Below, one piece after another: positions 29,480-34,848 of a DNA stretch of 34,848 nucleotides. This DNA is from Schlegelella_A sp038234975. Lineage in GTDB: Bacteria; Pseudomonadota; Gammaproteobacteria; Burkholderiales; Burkholderiaceae_C. The notes under the pieces were generated by a model. The model worked only from the letters and a program-made list of their open reading frames with translations, was not told where the DNA came from and searched no databases. The position numbers and the translations under genes are program-made. Every line of letters starts with the position of its first letter. The first letter of the stretch is position 1. The stretch lies in contig JBBSUK010000024.1 of the NCBI GenBank assembly GCA_038234975.1, positions 1 to 34,848 on the forward strand. Reading direction: 5' to 3'.

Positions 29480-29818
29480 ATGCCGACGATCAAGATCCTG
29501 CCGCACGCCGAATACTGCCCCGAGGGCAGGACGATCGATGCCTCGCCCGGGGCCTCGATCTGTGAGGTGCTGCTCGCCAACGACATCCCGATCGAGCACG
29601 CCTGCGAGATGAGCTGCGCCTGCACGACCTGCCACGTCGTGGTGCGCGCGGGCTACGCTTCGCTCGGCGAGCCAGACGAGAGCGAAGAAGACCTGCTCGA
29701 CCGCGCATGGGGCCTGGAGCCGACGTCGCGCCTGTCGTGCCAGGCGATCGTCGCGCGTGACAATGTCACGGTCGAGATACCGAAGTACTCGATCAACCAT
29801 GCGAAGGAAAAGCACTGA
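29480..29818 (+). CDS. fdx: ISC-type 2Fe-2S ferredoxin
   Basis: This adrenodoxin-like ferredoxin supplies electrons for cluster assembly. The 112-residue protein has the 2Fe-2S ligands Cys42, Cys48, Cys51 and Cys87 (HACEMSCACTTCHVV, then RLSCQAI), and the non-ligand Cys46 typical of the ISC group. It is the last recognisable gene of the isc operon. iscX, which often follows, is not seen. Confidence 0.96.
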   Translation: MPTIKILPHAEYCPEGRTIDASPGASICEVLLANDIPIEHACEMSCACTTCHVVVRAGYASLGEPDESEEDLLDRAWGLEPTSRLSCQAIVARDNVTVEIPKYSINHAKEKH

Positions 29819-29827
29819 GATTCGGAT

Positions 29828-29853
29828 TGCACGGTGGTCAGCGTGCAGTCTTT
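29828..29853 (+). terminator. Weak terminator-like hairpin after fdx
   Basis: TGCACG (29828-29833) and CGTGCA (29842-29847) can pair around an 8-nt loop, followed by GTCTTTG. The stem is short and the T-run poor, so termination here is uncertain. The remaining 110 bp to the next gene show no clear promoter. Confidence 0.35.
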
Positions 29854-29964
29854 GCGATATTCCAGCGAAACATTCCGGTCGGCCGTGACTCCATGCATCG
29901 GGTTGCGACATATTCCGGGACACTTTCGACCGATTGCGGTCTGCCGTTGCGGCGGAGGATCAAC

Positions 29965-30309
29965 ATGGCACTATCGACACCGTCGCGATTCGGGGATTTC
30001 GAGGCCGAGTCCTCGTTTCACCTGCCGATGCCGGGTCTGCTGGCCGATCTCGACTCGGGTTCGGCGGCGATTTGCATGACCGACGAATTCCTCGAGGCGC
30101 CGCCGCTGACCCGCATCCGCCTGATGCAGCAATGGATGCGGGGATTCCGGGACCTGAAGGACGCGGCGACCGTCGACTGGTTCCGGGAGTGGTCGCGGAG
30201 CCGACCGGAGCAGGGCATCGTCGAGCAGATCGATGCGTTCCGGGGGCACTGTCACGACGAAGGGTTGGCGTATCCGGCCGACCTGCCGATCCTGCTGCAG
30301 CGGTACTGA
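29965..30309 (+). CDS. Small protein of unknown function upstream of the hybrid kinase
   Basis: I do not recognise this family. The ATG at 29965 has a strong GGAGG site (29954-29958) and gives 114 residues with no signal peptide or membrane helix. The N-terminal 45 residues are acidic and loop-like, with two cysteines in the whole protein (37 and 96). The middle (PLTRIRLMQQWMRGFRDLKD, then WFREWSRSR) looks helical and rich in Trp and Arg. The C-terminus ends YPADLPILLQRY. It stops 5 bp before the kinase start, so the two are probably made together. A regulatory or partner role is inferred only from position. Confidence 0.75.
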   Translation: MALSTPSRFGDFEAESSFHLPMPGLLADLDSGSAAICMTDEFLEAPPLTRIRLMQQWMRGFRDLKDAATVDWFREWSRSRPEQGIVEQIDAFRGHCHDEGLAYPADLPILLQRY

Positions 30310-30314
30310 GCGAC

Positions 30315-32186
30315 GTGCAGATCGAGCAGATCGCCAGCAGCATCGGCGTCGCCCTGACGCCCGAGGAGCGCGAACGGGTTGCCGACGATCAGTTGCGGAT
30401 GGTCTGGTCGCACGCCGGGATCGGCGCGATGGCGGCCACCGCGTTCGCGTTTGTGATGGCGTTCCAGTTCCGCGACACGGTCCACCCTTACCTCATCGCG
30501 TTGTGGCTGTTCGCCAAGGTGGTCGTCACGCTGCCGAGGATCGTTCAGGCCCGGGTGTACCGGCGGTACGGCTACCCGTCGGGCCCGGCGTGGAGGGTCG
30601 GAACCTACTGGCTGCTGGCACTCGACGGTTTTGTCTGGGGAACGGCAGGCTTTTGGCTGATGCAGTACGACGTGGCGACGGCGTCGCTCTCGATCGCCAG
30701 TCTGGGCTGCGTCGCGTGTGTCGCGGCGTTCGGATTCCAGGCGAGCAAATTCGCCACGACTGCTTACGTGGCGCCCATCGTCGCGCCGATGGTGATCGGA
30801 CTGCTGGCGCGCCTCGACCCGGTCGGCCTGTACAGTGCGATCGGGCTGAGTTTCTTCCTTGCGTCCGTACTGGCGTCGGTGATCCGCTCGGACTCCAAGA
30901 TGTGCGAGGTCTTCGTCTTGCGGATCCACGCCGCGCGGGTTTCGGCAGAAAAGGCGATTGCCCTGGAGGCGGTCCAGCGAGAGTCTTCTGTCAAATCGCA
31001 GTTTCTCGGAACCGTGAGCCACGAGTTGCGGACCCCGATCCACGGCATGCTCGGAATCGCCCGCCTCGTCCACGTCGAGACGGCGGATCCGTTGGTCAAG
31101 AAGCGGATGGAGCTGGTGGAGTCGTCGGGAACACACCTGTTGCGCCTGGTCACCGACCTCATCGACGTGTCCCGCACCAGCTCCGGTCAGATGCGGATCC
31201 AGCGTGTCAGTTTCGATCTGTGGAGCGAGATTCAGCGCATCGCCGACATCTATTCCGTCCGGGCCGCGGAGAAGGGGCTTGCCTTCACGCTCGAAAGCTC
31301 GCTTGCAGGCTCGCTATGGGTGATCGGCGACCCGGTACGTACACGACAGATCCTGCACAACCTGCTGGGGAATGCCATTAAGTTCACCCACGAAGGATGG
31401 GTGCAACTCACGGTAGTGGCCGACCGGCTTCCGGGCCGCATCCAGTTCCGGGTTCGCGACACCGGCGTTGGCATCGGCGAACAAGATCAGCGCGCGGTCT
31501 TCGACGCGTTTCGCCAGGTTAGCGCAGCCTCCGACGGGCATCGACAGGGGACGGGGCTCGGCCTGACGATCGCCCGCGAGATCGCGCAACTGATGGGAGG
31601 CGACATCACCCTCGTCAGCAGACTTGGCTTCGGCTCGGTATTTGAGCTGACGCTGTCGTTCGAGCCCACCTCGCCGCCCTCGTATGCCAACGATTCGACT
31701 CAGCTTGCCGACGACGGTATTTCGTTCAGCGCGCGCATCCTGCTGGCCGAAGACAACGACGTGAACGTCCTGGTCGCAAGCTCCATGCTGGCGAACCAAG
31801 GGCACCAGGTAGAACGGGCGAGCGATGGTGAGGAGGCCGTGCGTAAGGGTTTGCGCGACATCGATCGGCCCGACCTGATCCTGATGGACTGCATGATGCC
31901 CAACATGAACGGGCTCGATGCCACCCGTTCCATCCGTGTGCAGGAGGCCGCTGCAGGCCTATCCCGCATTCCGATCGTGGCCCTCTCGGCAGCAACCGAC
32001 GAAGAGCTGTCGCGACAGGCCATCGACGCGGGAATGGACGATACGCTCGGCAAGCCCTTTTCGATTGACGACTTGCGGCGAGCCATCTATCCCTGGCTCG
32101 CCCTGCGGCAGAGCGAAAGGCAGGGGGCGCTCGAAGGCGTCCCGCGATCTGCACCGCGTCTAGCTGACGAGAACAGGCGCCGCTGA
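30315..32186 (+). CDS. Membrane hybrid sensor histidine kinase/response regulator
   Basis: The 623-residue protein starts at GTG 30315. About six hydrophobic segments fill residues 34-190, with very short loops and no large periplasmic sensor, suggesting sensing within or near the membrane. A short linker leads to the histidine kinase core: phospho-His236 in FLGTVSHELRTPIHG, N-box LHNLLGNAIKFTHEG (347-361), G1 DTGVGIG and G2 GTGLGL. A receiver domain follows with acidic EDND near 479-482, Asp525 in LILMDCMMP, Ser558 and Lys580. There is no DNA-binding domain or Hpt domain, so output needs a partner encoded elsewhere. It converges on the acyltransferase gene, overlapping by 27 bp. Base usage looks less GC-extreme than its neighbours. 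Confidence 0.92.
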   Translation: MQIEQIASSIGVALTPEERERVADDQLRMVWSHAGIGAMAATAFAFVMAFQFRDTVHPYLIALWLFAKVVVTLPRIVQARVYRRYGYPSGPAWRVGTYWLLALDGFVWGTAGFWLMQYDVATASLSIASLGCVACVAAFGFQASKFATTAYVAPIVAPMVIGLLARLDPVGLYSAIGLSFFLASVLASVIRSDSKMCEVFVLRIHAARVSAEKAIALEAVQRESSVKSQFLGTVSHELRTPIHGMLGIARLVHVETADPLVKKRMELVESSGTHLLRLVTDLIDVSRTSSGQMRIQRVSFDLWSEIQRIADIYSVRAAEKGLAFTLESSLAGSLWVIGDPVRTRQILHNLLGNAIKFTHEGWVQLTVVADRLPGRIQFRVRDTGVGIGEQDQRAVFDAFRQVSAASDGHRQGTGLGLTIAREIAQLMGGDITLVSRLGFGSVFELTLSFEPTSPPSYANDSTQLADDGISFSARILLAEDNDVNVLVASSMLANQGHQVERASDGEEAVRKGLRDIDRPDLILMDCMMPNMNGLDATRSIRVQEAAAGLSRIPIVALSAATDEELSRQAIDAGMDDTLGKPFSIDDLRRAIYPWLALRQSERQGALEGVPRSAPRLADENRRR

Positions 32187-32915
32187 GGCGGGTCGCACCA
32201 CCGCATGACTGCGCATACCGGGCTGCGCTGACCATCCCGGCGCCGGCGCCCGCCATTCGGTCCGCTGCCGCGGAGGAAGCGCGGGCTCCGTCGAGAAAAG
32301 CTGGATGTCGGGATGGACGGTGTTGAAGATGAATTCGTAAAGGGGATTGCGTTCCTCACGCCATGTGCGCTCTGCGGTGGTGGCGTTGAACCTCAACACC
32401 TGATGCTCGATATGCCCGACGTGCGACATTGGGATCCACCGTTCGTCATCGAATAGATTATTGAACCCCAGGCGTCGGTACTGTCGCGTCAGCGCCTCCT
32501 TGCGCGAGCAGATGACCATCCAGCGAACCTGTGTCGCCATGCAGAAGAGCCAACTCGCCTTCATCAGACTGATCTTGACCAGCGGGTCCGCCCCCGGAAC
32601 CGCCGAGAGCCTCGTGATCTCGGCGCGGCTGTCGTCCTTCATGTCGCCCGGCAGCGACACGCTGTGCTCGATCAGCAGCATGCCGCCGGCGTTGGTCTGG
32701 AACCGCGCCGTTCCGACGGCGCTGCCGGTGGCCTTGTCGACGCACAGCACCGAGACGGTGTTCTGGTCGGCATCGAGCAGGTCGGGCTCGAGAAGCGCCT
32801 CGCCGAGCTGCGGGACGTGGTGCCCGTAGGACGTGGCGCGGACCCGGCAGGCAGCCTGCACGTCGTTGCGGGTTCGCGCGATCCGGACGCTGAAGGAGAG
32901 CGATTGCTTGTGCAT
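32160..32915 (-). CDS. FeeM-like N-acyl amino acid synthase (LuxI-fold acyltransferase)
   Basis: The 251-residue protein resembles the FeeM family, which makes long-chain N-acyl amino acids and shares the fold of acyl-homoserine-lactone synthases. Supporting features are an early ACRVRATSYGHH segment (22-33), a DKATGSAVGTARFQTN strand pair, AEITRLSAVPG (98-108; the Glu/Arg pair matches the E..R motif of LuxI-type enzymes), and VRWMVICSRKEALTRQYRRLGF (130-151) typical of GNAT-like folds. About 70 C-terminal residues past VLRFNATT are Pro/Ala/Arg-rich and not recognised. The start is ATG 32915. It is divergent from tsaD and convergent with the hybrid kinase. The product is unknown. Confidence 0.78.
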   Translation of the reverse strand: MHKQSLSFSVRIARTRNDVQAACRVRATSYGHHVPQLGEALLEPDLLDADQNTVSVLCVDKATGSAVGTARFQTNAGGMLLIEHSVSLPGDMKDDSRAEITRLSAVPGADPLVKISLMKASWLFCMATQVRWMVICSRKEALTRQYRRLGFNNLFDDERWIPMSHVGHIEHQVLRFNATTAERTWREERNPLYEFIFNTVHPDIQLFSTEPALPPRQRTEWRAPAPGWSAQPGMRSHAVVRPASAAPVLVS

Positions 32916-32918
32916 GGG

Positions 32919-32940
32919 CTTTCGCGTGATCGCGTGAAAG
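32919..32940. repeat. Direct and inverted repeat in front of the acyltransferase gene
   Basis: TCGCGTGA occurs twice head to tail (32922-32929 and 32930-32937), framed by CTTTC and GAAAG, so the 22 bp also read as an imperfect palindrome. It lies between the acyltransferase ATG and its likely promoter, where a regulator could act. This is an inference from the pattern. Confidence 0.45.
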
Positions 32941-33029
32941 GTTGGCTGGCAAGTCGAACAATATCCTGAAATGGCCGAATAAAACATGCCCCGTACCCTT
33001 TCGCAGCGCCGGCGCGACGGTCTACCGCC

Positions 33030-34103
33030 TTGCTGATCCTGGGCATCGAGACGTCCTGCGACGAGACCGGCGTCGCCGTCGTGCAGGCCGCCGGCCAGCA
33101 GCCGCCGGTGCTCCTCGGCCAGGCGCTGCACTCACAGGTCGGCCTGCACGCGGCCTATGGCGGCGTCGTCCCCGAGCTGGCTTCGCGCGACCACGTACGG
33201 CGGCTGCTGCCGCTCGTGCGGGCGGCGCTCGCCGACGCCGGCCAGGCGCTGTGCGGCATCGACACCGTGGCCTACACCCGCGGCCCCGGGCTCGCCGGCG
33301 CGCTGCTCGTCGGTGCCGGCGTCGCGGTGTCGCTGGCGGCCTCGCTCGGCAAGCCGTCGCTCGGCATCCACCACCTCGAAGGGCACCTCCTGTCGCCGTT
33401 CCTCTCCGCCGACCCGCCGTCGTTTCCATTCGTCGCCCTTCTCGTCTCCGGCGGCCACACGCAGTTGCTCGACGTGACCGACGTCGGCCGCTACAAGCTG
33501 CTCGGCGACACCATCGACGACGCGGCCGGAGAGGCCTTCGACAAGTCGGCCAAGCTGCTCGGCCTCGGCTACCCCGGTGGGCCTGCGCTGGCCCGGCTCG
33601 CCGAGTTCGGCGATCCGAACGCCTACGCGCTGCCGCGGCCGCTGATCCGCCGCGACACGCTCGATTTCTCCTTCGCCGGTCTCAAGACCGCCGTGCGGAC
33701 GCACGCCCTGCGCCTCGGCGACACCTGCGAGCAGCCGCGTGCCGACCTCGCCGCAGCGACGCAGGAGGCCATCGTCGACGTGCTGGTGCGAAAGTCGATC
33801 GCCGCGCTGGAGAAGGCCGGCAGGGATCGACTGGTCGTGGCCGGAGGCGTCGGCGCCAATGCGCGCTTGCGCGAGCGCCTCGACGCCGCAACGCGCGGCG
33901 AGCCGAGCACCCGGCCGAGACGCGGGTTCCGGGTCCACTACCCGGAACCCGCGCTGTGCACCGACAACGGCGCGATGATCGCGCTGGCCGCGGCGATGCG
34001 GGTCCAGCGCGGCGAGAAGGGCGACGCCGGTCACGCCTTCGATGTCAGGCCGAGGTGGCCTCTCGAATCGCTCGCGCCGCCGTCTCCCGACGGCGGCGTC
34101 TGA
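33030..34103 (+). CDS. tsaD: tRNA threonylcarbamoyltransferase TsaD
   Basis: TsaD transfers the threonylcarbamoyl group in making t6A37 of ANN-reading tRNAs. The 357-residue protein begins LILGIETSCDETGVAVV, has metal-binding histidines in HHLEGH (115 and 119), LVSGGHTQL, the TLDFSFAGLKTAV segment and a late CTDNGAMIA with the metal-binding Asp. No ATG or GTG is available; the start is TTG 33030, which gives a normal N-terminus. It is divergent from the acyltransferase gene, with 114 bp between. Confidence 0.96.
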   Translation: MLILGIETSCDETGVAVVQAAGQQPPVLLGQALHSQVGLHAAYGGVVPELASRDHVRRLLPLVRAALADAGQALCGIDTVAYTRGPGLAGALLVGAGVAVSLAASLGKPSLGIHHLEGHLLSPFLSADPPSFPFVALLVSGGHTQLLDVTDVGRYKLLGDTIDDAAGEAFDKSAKLLGLGYPGGPALARLAEFGDPNAYALPRPLIRRDTLDFSFAGLKTAVRTHALRLGDTCEQPRADLAAATQEAIVDVLVRKSIAALEKAGRDRLVVAGGVGANARLRERLDAATRGEPSTRPRRGFRVHYPEPALCTDNGAMIALAAAMRVQRGEKGDAGHAFDVRPRWPLESLAPPSPDGGV

Positions 34104-34125
34104 CCCGCAGCGCTCAGGCCGCGAC

Positions 34126-34632
34126 TCAGGCGATCGCGAGCTGGGTTGCGCCGGTGGCGACCTTCTTGACGAGCGTCAGCGTCAGCACGCCGTTCTCGAA
34201 TTTCGCCTGCGACGCCGCGTGGTCGACCTCGGCGGGCAGGACCACGGTGCGCTCGTAGGCGGCAGTCGACCGCTCTTGGTAGATGACGCGTGGGGCGGCA
34301 GTGGCCGCCGCCGCGGCGGTGCCTGCTTCGCCGTCGGCGTCGACGGGCTTGTCGACGGGCGCCTTGCCGGCGTCGACAGCTCGGCCGAGCGTGACGCGCC
34401 TCCCTTCGACCGATACCTTCAGCGCGTCGCGGCTCGCGCCGGGGACGTCGAAGGCCACCGTGTAGGCGGCGTCGCTTTCGCTGACATCCATGGCGGGGAG
34501 GCGGGCCCGCCCGCCGCGCACCGGGGCGGCAGCAGGAGGCTCGTCGAAGAGGCGATCGACGAGGCTGGAGAACGACGGCGAGACGAGACGCGCGGTCGTG
34601 CGGACAGGGCGGACAACGGGCATGACGAACAT
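34126..34632 (-). CDS. Small heat-shock protein Hsp20
   Basis: This ATP-independent holdase chaperone has the alpha-crystallin domain: MDVSESDAAYTVAFDVPGAS (48-67), LKVSVEGRRVTL, YERTVVLPAEVD and the end strand FENGVLTLTLVKK (145-157). Between the third and later strands, residues 85-114 form an Ala/Asp/Lys-rich insertion. The usual C-terminal IxI motif is not clear; the end reads GATQLAIA. The ATG at 34632 has an AGGAG site. An internal ATG at 34623 is also possible. It converges with tsaD, 22 bp apart. Confidence 0.93.
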   Translation of the reverse strand: MFVMPVVRPVRTTARLVSPSFSSLVDRLFDEPPAAAPVRGGRARLPAMDVSESDAAYTVAFDVPGASRDALKVSVEGRRVTLGRAVDAGKAPVDKPVDADGEAGTAAAAATAAPRVIYQERSTAAYERTVVLPAEVDHAASQAKFENGVLTLTLVKKVATGATQLAIA

Positions 34633-34719
34633 GATGGACTCCTAGAATGGCGGCAGGCCGCGCCACGGGGATCGTGGTCGCGGCGACTTCTGCCGCTGAC
34701 GTGAGAGCGGCGCTCCCCG

Positions 34720-34726
34720 TTTCAAG
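34720..34726 (-). promoter_or_regulatory. Sigma32-like -35 for hsp20
   Basis: CTTGAAA on the minus strand matches the heat-shock -35 consensus and stands about 90 bp before the hsp20 ATG. A consensus -10 (CCCCAT type) at the right spacing is not visible; TCTCACGTC nearby may serve. It lies only 3 bp from the transposase stop. Confidence 0.4.
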
Positions 34727-34728
34727 GG

Positions 34729-34848
34729 CTAGTGGACCGTAACGATTGAATCGGGAGTAACGCGACGTGTTGGGTCGAAGTACTTCCACTTCACAGGCTT
34801 GGGCTTCTCGTTGTACTTGCGGATGTAGCGCATGAGTTTTCTCTTGAG
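34729..34848 (-). CDS. IS630-like transposase, C-terminal end (partial)
   Basis: The last 39 codons of a gene run in from the right edge, ending at TAG 34731-34729. The readable protein includes MRYIRKYNEKPKPVKWKYFD followed by PTRRV, which resembles the C-terminus of IS630/Tc1-mariner transposases (RYI..YN...P..W.Y.DP.RR). Codon use is less GC-biased than in the neighbouring genes, as expected for a mobile element. Whether the element is intact cannot be seen, and terminal repeats cannot be placed from one end. Confidence 0.55.
   Translation of the reverse strand, partial: LKRKLMRYIRKYNEKPKPVKWKYFDPTRRVTPDSIVTVH

Overview
The window is about 34.8 kb of very GC-rich, densely packed bacterial chromosome. 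Several features point to a betaproteobacterium, most likely Burkholderiales: the small basic S21 protein, a TakP-type TRAP transporter, an intracellular poly-3-hydroxybutyrate (PHB) depolymerase with a cysteine nucleophile, a solitary rnfB next to nth, the order zapB-like/zapA/6S RNA/EVE, and an iscR-S-U-A-hscBA-fdx operon. This is read from protein motifs and gene order, without database searches. I see no tRNA, rRNA, CRISPR array or prophage. Genes commonly overlap by 1-4 nt at stop/start junctions, often with GTG, TTG or even CTG starts.

Layout. 1-4155: the end of an ABC exporter gene, converging on and overlapping mog (molybdopterin adenylyltransferase), then darP (50S assembly) divergent from pmbA (TldE). 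4200-7900: a 2-oxoacid-type TRAP transporter split into takP (+) and takQM (-), which converge on a shared bidirectional terminator. 7926-9509 (-): rpsU, yqeY and a DUF442 phosphatase/sulfurtransferase-like gene, with a terminator between rpsU and yqeY, plus an unrecognised coiled-coil protein gene upstream. 9589-13209 (-): zapB-like, zapA, 6S RNA, EVE, a sterol-desaturase-like membrane enzyme and a BaiN/HI0933 flavoprotein.

13276-18261 (+): a cobalamin riboswitch followed by btuB, btuC, btuD and btuF, a complete B12 uptake path from outer membrane to cytoplasm. 18247-22177 (-): aspC-like aminotransferase, phaZ, rnfB and nth in an overlapping cluster. 22241-24349 (+): uvrB. 24371-29818 (+): the Isc iron-sulfur assembly operon, with an IscR-type operator and a leader hairpin in front of iscR, and a second hairpin between iscA and hscB.

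29965-32915 holds the most unusual content: a small protein gene of no family I recognise, a membrane hybrid histidine kinase, and, convergent with the kinase, a FeeM/LuxI-fold N-acyl amino acid synthase. Together these look like a candidate lipid-signal production and sensing module. The window ends with tsaD (+), an Hsp20 small heat-shock gene (-) and the C-terminal end of an IS630-like transposase that runs off the right edge. No stretch of more than 300 bases lacks an assignment. The longest non-coding gaps are 12392-12613 (6S RNA) and 13210-13599 (B12 riboswitch).
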